Below are positions 37,916 through 48,536 of a DNA stretch of 59,616 nt, one piece after another. The stretch is from Prasinococcaceae sp. CCMP 1430 (taxonomy: Eukaryota > Prasinodermophyta > Palmophyllophyceae > Prasinococcales > Prasinococcaceae): contig RQSC01000025.1 in NCBI GenBank assembly GCA_013416795.1, positions 252,137 to 311,752 of the forward strand. Reading direction: 5' to 3'. Positions within the stretch are counted from its first letter, which is position 1. Each line of letters starts with the position of its first letter. Under the pieces are notes generated by a model. It made no database searches. It had not been told where the DNA came from and was given only the letters and a program-made list of their open reading frames with translations. The position numbers were made by a program, and so were the translations under genes.

Positions 37916-38930
37916 CTACTTCACGCCCTCAAGGAGGGCATACTCTAGGACAGTGTCGCTAGCGAAGCCCTCATTGAGGGGGGACGATTCCGCCACGAGC
38001 GGCTTGTCGGTGCCAGGCACAAACAGCTGAAGACAGCCCGGGCTCGTCTCCTCAATCATCCGCTTGGCAATCATGTGCTTGCGCACCTTGCTCATGACCT
38101 GTGTGGGGCGTTGAGACAGACGAGAGCGCGCCGTCAGTAAAGTTCTCCAGCGTGGCACACAGCCAACGAACATCGATCACACCCATCGAGCGGACGCGGC
38201 GCGGCGTCGGTTGCACCACACCGCATACCTTCTTAAAGGACTGCTTGGCCGGCAGGTTGAGGGTCATTGATTTCTTGAAAGTGGTGCCCTGTCGCGGCTT
38301 CAGCTTGATCTGCAATATCGCGTCCTTGTCCTTCACCGTAAATCTCACCCTTTGCTCTTTCTGTCCAGGTTGGGAAACGTTGTGGTCAACTGGCTCCTTC
38401 GCCGCCTCGGCGGAGGGCGCCGCTCTCTCGGCCGCCGCCTTCGCCTCTGCCTCAGCCTCAGCCTTGGCCTTCGCCTCTGCCTCGGCTTTGGCCTCTGCCT
38501 CGGCTTTGGCCTCGGCCTCAGCCTTCTCGGCCTCCGCCTTTGCCTTGGCCTCGGCCTCAGCCTTCTCGGCCTCCGCCTTCGCCTTGGCCTCGGCCTCAGC
38601 CTTCTCGGCCTCCGCCTTCGCCTTGGCCTCGGCCTCAGCCTTCTCGGCCTCCGCCTTGGCCTTGGCCTCGGCCTCAGCCTTCTCGGCCTCCGCCTTCGCC
38701 TTGGCCTCGGCCTCGGCCTCAGCCTTCTCGGCCTCCGCCTTTGCCTTTGCCTCGGCCTCAGCCTTCTCGGCCTCCGCCTTCGCCTTGGCCTCGGCCTCAG
38801 CCTCGGCCTTCTCGGCCTCGGCCCTCTCGGCCTCCCGTTTAGCCTCAGCCGCTACGGTGGTATTATCGAAATGGTCAATGGCGTCCATGAAGTCATCGTC
38901 GTTGGAGTTCGCCTGATCCAAGTTTGTCAC
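37916..38930 (-). CDS. KAEAE-repeat (single alpha helix) protein with possible ubiquitin-like C-terminal domain
   Basis: Two exons, 38229-38930 and 37916-38098, joined phase 0 (AAG-GTATGC donor, CACACAG acceptor), 294 residues at most. After an acidic N-terminus come about 140 residues of near-perfect KAEAEKAEAEAKA-type repeats, which should form a long charged single alpha helix. The C-terminal 90 residues run RVRFTVKDKDAILQIKLKP, then TLNLPAKQSFKKV, MSKVRKHM, GCLQLFVPGTDKPL and VLEYALLEGVK. This has the beta-beta-helix-beta order and spacing of a ubiquitin-like fold, but no named family is recognised and there is no terminal GG. The first codon is GTG; ATG 38888 or an upstream exon is the likely start. 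Confidence 0.7.
38425..38835. repeat. coding minisatellite, units of about 36-45 bp
   Basis: Repeated GCCTCGGCCTCAGCCTTCTC plus GGCCTCCGCCTTCGCCTTG units, at least eight and mostly identical. They encode the KAEAE helix on the minus strand. Such high nucleotide identity suggests recent unit expansion. Confidence 0.92.
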
Positions 38931-39040
38931 GAGGCGCGGAGCGAGCAGCAGGGGTCAGCAACATGCATGTGCATACCCCCACACCGCACGCACAGGTCGC
39001 TGCGCACAGAGCGTCGCATGCGCGCACGCGCATGCACCGA

Positions 39041-40150
39041 CTAGCTCACCGTGGTCCCGTTGTAATCAGGCTCCTCAATAGAGGCCTCACCAGGCTCCTC
39101 AATTGAGGCCGCGTCCACAATGACAGGCATGTCCTTGGACCCACCGATGGCACCACCCGCTAGCTCCCAGCGATCATGATCGTGATTGTACACGTAGTGG
39201 GTGCGCACGTCGCTGGGCTCGAAGCTGCCTTCATCACCTGCGCCGAAGGGGAACGAGTCGAACTGAATTTTGACCTTCGCTCGGCGATCAGAGCCAGTCA
39301 TGCCCGTGACTATGCCAGACCACCAGGCGTCCAAGACAAGGGCCTCAACCCTCTCGTTGGCAACGCGCTCAACGCCACGGCCCTGGAGGCGCTCTGGCAG
39401 CTCCCGGCGAACGCAGGGCAACGTGCGTTTGGCTCCGTTGAACTCGACGCGCGCGAACAGCGGCATGTCGATGCGCAACCGTACGGCATCCTTGTCATCA
39501 GGATCCTCGCCGTCAGCGACCAGGTCGTCATATTCGACGGTCACCGTAGCGAATGGGTCCACATTGGCCGCGTCGTAGCCACGCACGATGGTCGCTGGGA
39601 ACCACGCGCCAGTGACGCCATCCTCGAACTCTTGCACCTCTACACGCTTGCTGTTCGCAAGGCCAGGCGCCACTGGTTTGATCGAGCAGCCGTGGAACTT
39701 CACCTCAATCGCCACAGATCCGTCCGGGACGACTGCTATCTGTGCGCCCTCGGCCAGCTCAACCGCAGTGTCCTTGCCGGGCGCGATCGATGTTTCCGTG
39801 CCGCCGCCGTAGGAGGGGTTGCGGACAGTCACGGACGAAACCTTGCTCAAATTGCGGGCGGCCCAGCCGGTCGCAGACGTGTGCGAGCGCACCAAGGCCA
39901 GGTGCACGCGACTGACCTTGCCGATAAGCGGGATGACGTCAGTGTTGTTGGGAAGCTTCCATCCATTGGTACTCTCCTCGAGAACCTGTCCGCGGCCGAC
40001 AAGGTGCTCGCTGTGCTCGGTATCGAGCACGTGCTCGAGGATGGTGCCGTCGGCACCCTTGAGGCAGAGCTTGTACACCTCGCCGCCGTCGGCACGCCGC
40101 GCCTTGCGCGCTCCGGCCGCGGTTTTGGCGCTCTTGCGCTTGCCGGCCAT
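39041..40150 (-). CDS. FHA-domain protein with Agenet/Tudor-like repeats
   Basis: ATG at 40150, 369 residues, one exon. After a basic N-terminus (KRKSAKTAAGARKARRA), residues about 25-140 read as an FHA domain: HLVGRGQ, then GKVSRVHLAL with the conserved SRxH, then ARNLSKVSSVTVRN. FHA domains bind phosphothreonine. Two Agenet/Tudor-like segments follow: GAWFPATIVRGYDA with FATVTVEYDDL, and VEALVLDAWWSGIVTGM with KIQFDSFPFG. These usually read histone or protein modifications. The tail has two EEP repeats. A nuclear role in chromatin or damage signalling fits but is inferred. The pairing is unusual. Confidence 0.8.
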   Translation of the reverse strand: MAGKRKSAKTAAGARKARRADGGEVYKLCLKGADGTILEHVLDTEHSEHLVGRGQVLEESTNGWKLPNNTDVIPLIGKVSRVHLALVRSHTSATGWAARNLSKVSSVTVRNPSYGGGTETSIAPGKDTAVELAEGAQIAVVPDGSVAIEVKFHGCSIKPVAPGLANSKRVEVQEFEDGVTGAWFPATIVRGYDAANVDPFATVTVEYDDLVADGEDPDDKDAVRLRIDMPLFARVEFNGAKRTLPCVRRELPERLQGRGVERVANERVEALVLDAWWSGIVTGMTGSDRRAKVKIQFDSFPFGAGDEGSFEPSDVRTHYVYNHDHDRWELAGGAIGGSKDMPVIVDAASIEEPGEASIEEPDYNGTTVS

Positions 40151-40901
40151 GGCGGCCGAGAGTGGCGGTGCGGGGGGAGATCGCAGGCGCGGACCTTTCC
40201 CTTTTCCCTTTCCCGCCGCGCGCGCGCGTGCGCAAAACCGACGACCCTGCTCGCGGCGCGTGCTACGCGCCGCACGAGGGGGAGGGGGGGGGGGGGGATG
40301 CGCGCGCTTCACCCGCCTCACCCTGCGCGCTCCTTCTGATCCTCCCGCCCGCAGCCCGCGCGCGGGCTGTGCTGCGTCGGGCGCCGCGCCCGCACGCAAA
40401 AAATCCTCGGCGCGCATCGATTTTCGTGCGGTGCGCGGCAGGAGCAGGGCGGCGAAGCGCAGGCGCCCCTCCGCGGGGCAAATGGCAAATGCAAAAACCT
40501 CTTGATTTGGTGGGTTTTACACCCACGGGCGACTAAAACGGAGGTCAAACCAGCATGTCGAAACGCATGCAGCGTGCCGTGTCTGGCGCGCCGCGCAGCT
40601 GCGGCAGGGCGTGTGGGCGGCACGGCGGCGCGGCAGCGGCGACCCCCCCTTCCCCCCATGCCACCGACCCCCTGAGCTCCTATCCCCCCTCCCTCGCCTC
40701 CCCGACGTCCGCCTGCAGCTGCGCCGGCCCGGCGCCCGTCGCCGCTCGGCACCTCTCCGCCCGCCCTCGCGCTTGGGCGCGTATTGCGGGCACGCCCGGA
40801 CCTGTAATGCGGTTCGAGAAAAACCGCAGCGCCCGCGCGCGCGCGCCCGCACGGTCGCCCGGCCGCGGGGGACGAAAAAACGGCGCGTCCGTACCCTCAG
40901 C

Positions 40902-40985
40902 CCGGGGCGAGATTCGAACCCGAAACCTGCCGTGTGGCAGTTACGGTTGCATGCGTCGAGTCTGTACCAGCTCGCATGCGAGTGC
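40902..40985 (-). other. tRNA-like sequence (degenerate tRNA or tRNA-derived element)
   Basis: On the minus strand there is an A-box-like GCGAGCTGGTACAGACTCG and a B-box GGTTCGAATC with four of five T-stem pairs. A D-stem GAG/CTC can form, but the anticodon stem is poor. A matching 5' acceptor strand is missing. It is more likely a tRNA relic or SINE head than a working tRNA. Confidence 0.3.
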
Positions 40986-41017
40986 TGTTCGCCCGGAGGC
41001 GCTCCCCGCGCGGGGAT

Positions 41018-41049
<32 letters not shown>
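41018..41049 (+). repeat. poly-G tract of 32 nt
   Basis: An uninterrupted G run about 190 nt upstream of the CHD1 start codon. Shorter G runs occur at about 12729-12750, 32161-32177, 34105-34122, 40283-40297 and 57229-57237, all in introns or intergenic DNA. Quadruplex formation is plausible. Confidence 0.95.
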
Positions 41050-41050
<1 letters not shown>

Positions 41051-41239
41051 GGGGCAAGGCGAAGCGGCGGGGCGCCACATCGCGGGGGCGCCGCGCGCAG
41101 CAGGCGAGGGCGGGCCGACGCGCGGTCGTCGGATCCGGCCCCTTCTCGCCCTGCACGCCCGCCCTCGCCCCTCGCGAGGGCGCGGTGCGCCAGGCGCGCG
41201 CGGCGGTGGCGCGGCCCCTCGCGACTCGCGCGGCGAAGG

Positions 41240-44200
41240 ATGGTCGGCGCCAGCGGTGAATACCCTGCTGAGCGCTCCACCCAGGAGGAGGGGGACATGG
41301 TCACGTCCGAGGACGACGGCGACGACTACGACCCCGAGGGGGCGTCATCCGATGGGGGCGAGGAGGTACGCGGCGCGCGCCCACGTTGGCGTCCGCGGCA
41401 CGCGCCGCCGCGCGCCATGGGGCACCGCACCGGATCGCCCGGACGCAGCCCTCGCGCGCGCGCGCGAAATCAGCAGCGCGCGCTCGTGCTCGTTGAAGCC
41501 ACGCGCGATGCCGTGCGCGGCGGCGCGCTCAGGGCAGCATCTGCGCCCAGCGTCGGTCGGTCAGCTGCCCCCTGCATTTCCACCCCTGGCGCGGCCACCC
41601 ACCGGCGCGCACCCCTCATTCCTGCCCGATGTCACCCCGCCCTGACGAGTGGCGATGCGCCCGCGCACGTGGCTGACCCTACCCTGTCACTTCGCAGGAC
41701 GGCGGAGGCAGTGGCGGCGGCGGCGAGGGCGCAGCCGCCAGCGGCGGCGCGGGCGCAGGCGGCGCTGCCATTGACGGCGATTTAGCGCTGGCGCTGGCGC
41801 TGCAGGCGCAGGAGGAGGCCTTGGGGGGAGGGCGCCGCCCTTCGCGGGCGCGTAGCACGCGCGAGGTCTACACGCCTCAGTGGGGTTCCGGAGGCACGCG
41901 CAAGACGAAGAAGCAGCGCGAGCGCGAACGCAAGCAGCGCGAGAAGGAGGAACGCCGCGCGGAACGCGAGGCGGCGCGCGAGGCGAAGCGCGCCGAGCGC
42001 GAGGCCGCGCGGCTTGCACGGGGGAGTCGGTCGCGCTCCGGCGGGCGCACCGGGGGGGACGACCGCTGGGACGCACCGTATATACCAATGCGCGAGGGGA
42101 CACGCCTCGCGGGGGGCGCTCGGCAGGCAACCAAGGTGCGTGCGCACATCCTGAGAGGGCGCCGATTCGCGGCGGCTGGGTCCACCACTGACATTCGACG
42201 CGCACGCGATGCTGCCGCGCTTCGATGCATCTGTACCCCGCTTGGGTGGCCGCCGCCGCGCGCGTCTCGCCCTTGATTAGGGCATGTACAACGAGGACAC
42301 AGACTCCGACGCAGACCTCATGGACAGCGAGGAGGAGGCGGAGCTTCGTGAGTGGGAGCAGTCGGGCTACGAGTACGCCGCGCCTGAGGAGGAGGGCGAT
42401 GCGGTGGAACTGGTGATCGCGCACAGGCCCGGCGTGGAGGAACGGCAGGACATTGAGCTCGAGAAGGCCGCGGGCGAGTATGTCGACGACGGGACGTCGC
42501 ACCCGCAGCTCGACGACCTCAGGCCACCGCGCAATTGGAAGAAGGCCGAGTTCCTCGTCAAGTGGAAGGGATACTCGCACATGCACAACAGCTGGGATTC
42601 GTACGCGACGCTCGAACAGCTGGGCGGCTTCAAACGCGTGACCAACTACATGAAACGCAAGGAAAGCGAGGTGGCGGAGCATGCCTTCATGACGGAGGAG
42701 GAGCTCGAGGCCGAGGCCATCTCGGCGGAGATGGAAGCCAATGTCATGTCCGACCACAAAAAAGTGGAGCGCATCGTGTCGCAGCGCGAGGGTGAGGAAG
42801 GCGAAGAGTACCTTTGCAAATGGGTCGGGCTGCCGTACTCGGAGTGCACGTGGGAGCACATCAACAATCTCGGGGACTTCCAGGACGAGATAGACGAGTA
42901 CAACTCGCGCGAGCTTGACTACGACGAGCAGGTGTGTACTGTGGAGGGGCAGCGCAAGCTGGTCAACCAGGCACGCCTTGGAGACGCTGGCGCTGCGGGC
43001 GCCGCCGCGGGGGGCTCGGCCAAGGCCAAGGGCAAGACTGCCCAATTGGGCATCACCACCCAGCCAGCGTGGCTCAAGTTTGGCCAGCTGCGAGACTATC
43101 AAAAGGTGGGCATCAATTGGCTTTGCCTGGCTTGGGCAAAGGACAACAATGCCATATTGGCGGATGAGATGGGGCTGGGCAAAACGGTGCAGTGCGTATC
43201 TATGCTGGGCTATCTCCGCCACGAGCAACACATCCCGGGGCCCTTCCTTGTGGTCGTGCCTCTGTCGACCATCCCCAACTGGGTGCGAGAGTTTCGGAGG
43301 TGGACGCCCGAGCTGAGCGTGATCACGTACATCGGCGACAGCACCAGTCGCGAGCGCATTCGCGAGGAGGAGTGGTCCATCGGCCGCACCCGTGGCCAAA
43401 GCGGGCGCAAGTACAAGTTCCACGTGTTGCTGACCACATACGAGCTCGTGCTCAAGGACAAGGACTACCTCAAGAAGGTGACGTGGGCGTACCTCATGGT
43501 CGACGAGGCACACCGCCTAAAAAACGAGGAGTCTGCACTGTACATCGCGCTGCGGGAGCTCACCATCAAGAACAAGCTGCTGGTCACTGGCACGCCCCTG
43601 CAGAACACGCTCAAGGAGCTCTGGGCCCTGCTGCATTTCCTCGAGCCAAAGAAGTTCCCGAACATTGAGGAGTTCGAGGAGACGTACTCGATGGAGGATG
43701 GTGAGAAGCTCGCGAAGCTGCACGCCGACATGAAACCTCACATGATCCGGCGCGTCATCAAGGACGTGGAGAAGTCGCTGCCTCCCAAGATTGAGCGAGT
43801 GCTGCGTGTCGAAATGAGTCCGATGCAAAAGGAGCAGTACAGGTTCATCCTGAATCGGAACTACGCCGAGCTCAACAAGGGTGTTAAGGGCGCGGGTCAG
43901 GCGTCGCTTCTGAACATCGTCATGGATCTCAAGAAATGCTGCAACCACCCCTTCCTTTTTCAGGGCTTTCGCGACAAGTACGGCAGCCAGGCCAGCAGCG
44001 AGCTGCTGGCCGCATGCTCGGGCAAGCTCAGGCTGCTCGACAAACTGCTTGCGCGTCTCAAGCAGGAGGGGCACCGCGTGCTGATCTTCTCGCAGATGGT
44101 GCGCATGCTCGACCTGCTGTCCGAGTACCTCAAGATGCGCGGCTATCAGCACCAGCGCCTCGACGGCGGCATGCGCGCCGAGGATCGCCACAACGCCATG

Positions 44201-46563
44201 GAACACTTCAACGCCCCCGGCAGCACCGACTTTGCCTTTCTGCTGTCCACGCGCGCTGGCGGGCTGGGCATCAACCTGGCCACAGCCAACACGGTGGTCA
44301 TCTTTGATTCGGACTGGAACCCGCAGAATGACCTGCAGGCCATGTCGCGTGCTCACCGCATCGGCCAGAAGGATGCCGTCAACATTTACCGCCTGGTGAC
44401 CTCGAACAGCGTCGAAGAGAGCATCCTGGAGCGGGCGAAGCAGAAGATGGTGCTGGACCACCTGGTCATCCAGAAGATGGATGCGAGCGGCCGCACCGTC
44501 GTGGGTGGCAAGAGTGGCAAGGCGCAGTTCAGCAAGGAGGAGCTCCAGGGTGTGCTGCGCTTCGGGGCTGAGCAGCTCTTCAAGGATCGCGGCGGGGAGG
44601 ATGTCCAGATGAAGGACGTCAGTGGCGACGGCGGCGGCGCGACAGGCGGTGGCGCGGACGCCGCTGCTGGCGGGGGTGAAGTGGACCTGGATGCCATCAT
44701 GGCGCGCGCGGAGAAAGTGGACCAGACTGCCGCCATCGAAGGCGGCGGCATGTCCAAGGCCGGGCAGGAACTCATGTCAGCCTTCCAGGTCAGCAACTTC
44801 GCCAACGAGGAGGATGACAAGACTTTCTGGAGCAGGCTGCTTGACGCGCCCAAGGAAGAAAAACCGCCCGACACGCTGGCGGGGAGCGTGCTGCAACCGC
44901 GACGCGCGGCGATGAAGGCGACCGAGAATCTGCACGCGATGGGCAACAGCGCGTACGGGGGGGACGGCGGCGAGGACAAGGGCGTTGGCGGTTCAAAGCC
45001 CAAGGGCAAGCGGGAGATGGCCCCGAGCGTGAAGAAGCTCCTTGGCGAGGCGCAGACAGAGCTGCTCGCGTGGCCCAAGGGAGCGCACACGAAGTTGGCA
45101 TGGGCCGACGCACAGCGCGTGGCGAACGCCATCGAGACGTTCGGCCTCGCTGTGCGCGTTAAGCAGGCGCTGGCGGGCGACGACGGCAGCGACGCGCTCA
45201 GCGACGTGCCCGTGGAGGACTACGCTGCGCTCATCGACGCGCTCGTGGAGGAGTGCGATGACGCGTGCACGGTAGCCGCCGAGCAGTACGACAAGGCCCT
45301 CGCAGAGGCTGCAGCCAAGGTGGCGGCCGAGCCGCCGCCCGAGCCCACGGACGGCGCCGAGAAATCGACCGAGAAGAAGCCTGACCGCATCCCTGGCGTG
45401 GTCAACTTCATGGGGTGGCCGTTGATGGCTGAACGCTTTTCGTCGCGCGTACGGCAGCTGCGCGCTCTCAATGCGCAGGTATCGCGCCTGGAGGACCCAC
45501 TCAAGTCCTTCCGCGTGGTGCAGGCAGTGCGCGCGGCGTGGACTCCGCGCTGGGCGAAGGTGCGCGCGCGCCACGCGCGCGCTGAGCGAGTGCATGAGGG
45601 TGACCGCCGCCCGCTGACACGCGCGCCCCTGCGCTTCTTTGTCACCACCAGGAGGTCGGCTGGGGCCACATTATGGACGCCAAGCTCCTGCTCGGCGTGC
45701 ACTGGCATGGATTCAATGAATGGGAGAAGATCCGTCTCGACCCACGCCTCGATCTTGCCGACAAGATGAACCCCGACGTGCCGGCCAAGGACCCTCGGTA
45801 CCGCCAGCCCGATCGCAAGCAATGCTCCGCGCGCGCCGCCGCGCTCATGGACAAGCTCGTGTCCATGGGCACTGGTGCGGGCGGCGGTGGTGGCGGCGGT
45901 GCGGCGCCGGAGCCCCGCCGGCCTGGCGGCGGTGGCACTGCCGCCCCGGCCGCGAAGGGCGGCAAGGCCGGCGTGGCTGCCACGGGAGCATCGAAGGGGA
46001 AGCTGCCGCTGACGCCTTTGGGCGGGGCGGTAGGCGGGGCGGGCAGTGGCGCGGGCGCGGGCGCGCCCAAGGCTGGCAACGGCGCCAAGGGCAAGGCTGG
46101 CAGCGGCGCCAAGGGTGGGGTGACTAAGAGCGGAGGCGTTACAGCTGAGGACAAGGCAAAGCAACGCCGCAAGGAGATCAAGGACATGTTCGCAGACGAC
46201 ATCGTCACGCTCAGGAAGCTCCGCCTTCTGAACGACACCTTCGAAGACATGGACAAGCAGGTCTACGTGAAAAAGCTCAAGAAATACCTCGCTCTCATTG
46301 GAGACGTCATCGAGGGCCGTCTGCTGAAGGGGAAGCGCTCGACGCGCGATGCGCTGCGTATCGAATTTTGGGATTTCGCGGCGTCGTTCCAGGACAACAT
46401 GGACGGCGAGAAGATGTTCGCCTACTACAACAAGGTCAAGGCGGCGCTTGGCCAGAAACCCGCGGGCCTGCAAAAGCCCAAGCCCCCGCAGGGCGGCAGC
46501 GGCGGCACGCACGCGGCGCCTGCTGCGGGCGGGCCGCCCAAGAAGCGCTCTAAGCTCTTCTGA
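41240..46563 (+). CDS. CHD1: CHD1-type chromatin remodelling ATPase
   Basis: Exons 41240-41365, 41698-42135, 42281-45559 and 45652-46563, all joined phase 0, giving about 1,584 residues. In order: acidic N-terminus; a very charged Arg/Glu helix; two chromodomains (AEFLVKWKGYSHMHNSWD and EYLCKWVGLPYSECTWEH); SNF2 ATPase with ILADEMGLGKTVQ (P-loop about residue 483), LMVDEAHRL (about 596), LLSTRAGGLGINLA and MSRAHRIGQ; then a SANT/SLIDE-like DNA-binding region (HGFNEWEKIRLDP). Last comes the C-terminal CHCT/DUF4208 domain (FEDMDKQVYVKKLKKYLALI to FWDFAASFQ). The CHCT domain marks CHD1 and not CHD3 or ISWI types. CHD1 spaces nucleosomes on transcribed genes. Convergent with AsnRS, 197 nt apart. 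Confidence 0.97.
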
Positions 46564-46760
46564 GCGCGCCGTGCGCACGTGGTGGGCGCGCGCGCCAGCG
46601 CGTGGGGGCGCACACGCAACACACGAAACCAGCGCCGGGGGGCGCGCCCGCCCGCGCGCAGTAATGAGACGCATGGCGATGCTGCCGCGCGGGTCCGGTG
46701 AACGAATGCCAGCGCGCTTACGGAGGGAGTGTCCGGCTGCCTGGCGCCCCGCCCGCCGCC

Positions 46761-48536
46761 TCAGAACTCGGCCGTGCCCGGGGTGCGCGGGAAGGGGATG
46801 ACGTCGCGAATGTTCTGCAGACCGGTGGTCATGAGAACCATGCGCTCGAAGCCAAGCCCGAAGCCGCTGTGCACCACCGAGCCGTAGCGGCGCAGGTCGA
46901 GGTACCACTCGTAGGGCTCACGCGGCAGGCCCGCCTCGTCGATGCGGCGCTCGAGCACGTCCAGGCGCTCCTCGCGCTGCGAGCCGCCCACCAGCTCGCC
47001 CACGCCCGGCACGAGGACGTCCATGGCCGCCACCGTCTTGTCGTCGTCGTTGAGGCGCATGTAGAACGCCTTGATCCCCTTCGGGTAGTTGTACAGAATC
47101 ACCGGCCCGCAGAAGTGCTTCTCCGCCAAGTAGCGCTCCATCTCGCTCGGCAGATCCATGCCCCACTCCACCTTCTCGTCGAATTTGGCCTTCTTGTCCT
47201 TCACGGCCTGCGTGAGGATCTCGATGCCCTCGGTGTACGTGCAGCGCGCGAAGGGTGTGGAGGCCACCTGGCGCAGGCGCGCAAGGCAGTCCTGGTCGTA
47301 GTTCTTGGTGAAGAACTCCATGTCATCCATGCAGTTGTCCAGCAGGTACTGGCAGCAGGAGCGCACGTACGCCTCGGCGCACGCCATGTCGTCATGGATG
47401 TCCGCGAATGCAATCTCGGGCTCGATCATCCAGAACTCGGCGAGGTGGCGGCTGGTGTGCGAGTTCTCAGCGCGGAACGTCGGGCCGAAGGTGTACACGC
47501 TGGACATGGCGCAGGCGTAGATCTCTGCCTGCAGCTGGCCGGAGCATGTGAGGAACGCCTTCGCGCTGAAAAAGTCCTCCGAGTAGTCCACGGTGCCGTC
47601 CGGCAGGCGCTTGAGGCCGCCGACGGTGAGCAGCTGCTCCTCGACCTTTGCCGCCGCCGACTTGAGCGACTTGAGCTCCGACACGGCCGCCTTCACGGCG
47701 GCGGCGTCCTTCGGCTCGGCGGCCTTGAGCGCCTTCACCTCCTCTCCCTTGGCGGCCGCGGCGGCCTTGGCAGCCTCCAGGTCAGCGGTCGCGGGCTGCG
47801 CCGACTTGTCCGCGGCGGCCTCGTCGGCGCCCTGCAGCAGCGTGGTCACCTGGAAGAGCTCTCCCGCGCCCTCGCAATCCGAGGTGGTGATCAGGGGCGA
47901 GTGCACGTACAGGAAGCCGTGCTCGTTGAAGAACTTGTGCGTGGCGAACGCGAGCGCCGAGCGCACGCGCGCGACGGCCGCGATGGTGTTGGTGCGCGGG
48001 CGCATGTGGAGCATGCCACGCAGGGTCTCCAGGTTGATCTTCTTCTTGGGGACAGGGTACGAAGAGGGGTCGCACGGGCCGACGAACTTGACCGCGGTGG
48101 CCTTGAGCTCGACGGGCTGCTTGGTTCCCTCGGGCGTGCGCACGAGCTCGCCCTCGACGACGAGGCTGGTTCCCGTCGGAGTGACCGCTGCGACGTCGTG
48201 CACTGCGCGGTTGATCACGCACTGCAGGGTGCGCGGCGTGGAGCCATCGTTGAGCTCGACGAAGGCGAACTCGCCCTTGCCCTGCGCGCGGCCCGTGCGC
48301 ACCCACCCGCCGACCCGGAGCGTGGAGCCGGCCATGGACAGGCCGCCGTCGGGCGAGGCGGTGATCGCCGCGATGGTCGTCAGCCCGTAGCAGCGGGCGA
48401 ACGGCGCCTCGACGCCGCTGCTGCCCAGGCTGAGCTCGCCGAGCGCCGCGGCGGCGAGCTCGGCGCGCACGCGCGCGCGCGCTGTGGCTGAGGGCGCCGG
48501 AGCCGCCGCCGCCGCGTTGTCGCGCGGCGGCCACAC
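46761..48536 (-). CDS. asparaginyl-tRNA synthetase, cytosolic type
   Basis: About 591 residues, one main exon. An N-terminal OB-fold anticodon domain (STLRVGGWVRTGRAQGKGEF) leads into a class II core: motif 2 FGPTFRAENSHTSRHLAEF, which specifies Asn/Asp-type recognition, and motif 3 GFGLGFERMVL near the end. A roughly 60-residue Lys/Ala-rich insertion (EVKALKAAEPKDAAAVKAAV, then SELKSLKSAA) sits before DYSEDFFSAKAFL. The same insertion, WHEP-like, is known in plant cytosolic AsnRS. It charges tRNA-Asn for translation. The frame opens at GTG 48536 with a TGA upstream and no ATG, so a short 5' exon or a frameshift near ATG 48564 must be considered. Confidence 0.95.
   Translation of the reverse strand: MWPPRDNAAAAAPAPSATARARVRAELAAAALGELSLGSSGVEAPFARCYGLTTIAAITASPDGGLSMAGSTLRVGGWVRTGRAQGKGEFAFVELNDGSTPRTLQCVINRAVHDVAAVTPTGTSLVVEGELVRTPEGTKQPVELKATAVKFVGPCDPSSYPVPKKKINLETLRGMLHMRPRTNTIAAVARVRSALAFATHKFFNEHGFLYVHSPLITTSDCEGAGELFQVTTLLQGADEAAADKSAQPATADLEAAKAAAAAKGEEVKALKAAEPKDAAAVKAAVSELKSLKSAAAKVEEQLLTVGGLKRLPDGTVDYSEDFFSAKAFLTCSGQLQAEIYACAMSSVYTFGPTFRAENSHTSRHLAEFWMIEPEIAFADIHDDMACAEAYVRSCCQYLLDNCMDDMEFFTKNYDQDCLARLRQVASTPFARCTYTEGIEILTQAVKDKKAKFDEKVEWGMDLPSEMERYLAEKHFCGPVILYNYPKGIKAFYMRLNDDDKTVAAMDVLVPGVGELVGGSQREERLDVLERRIDEAGLPREPYEWYLDLRRYGSVVHSGFGLGFERMVLMTTGLQNIRDVIPFPRTPGTAEF

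Larger units (their letters stand above)
40151..41239. other. 1.1-kb intergenic region between FHA-Agenet and CHD1 genes
   Basis: A divergent intergenic region with a G-run at about 40283-40297, a tRNA-like sequence at about 40905-40980 and a 32-nt poly-G tract at 41018-41049. Apparent reading frames through it are Arg/Ala/Pro strings without family signals. Confidence 0.5.

Noticed and set aside
38101-38916. Plus-strand Ala/Ser repeat frame opposite the KAEAE gene
   Set aside because: Antisense of the coding minisatellite; the minus frame has non-repetitive conserved-looking ends and good splice sites.
40555-41645. Plus-strand reading frames between FHA-Agenet and CHD1
   Set aside because: They cross the poly-G tract and tRNA-like sequence, have GC-driven Arg/Ala/Gly composition and match no family.
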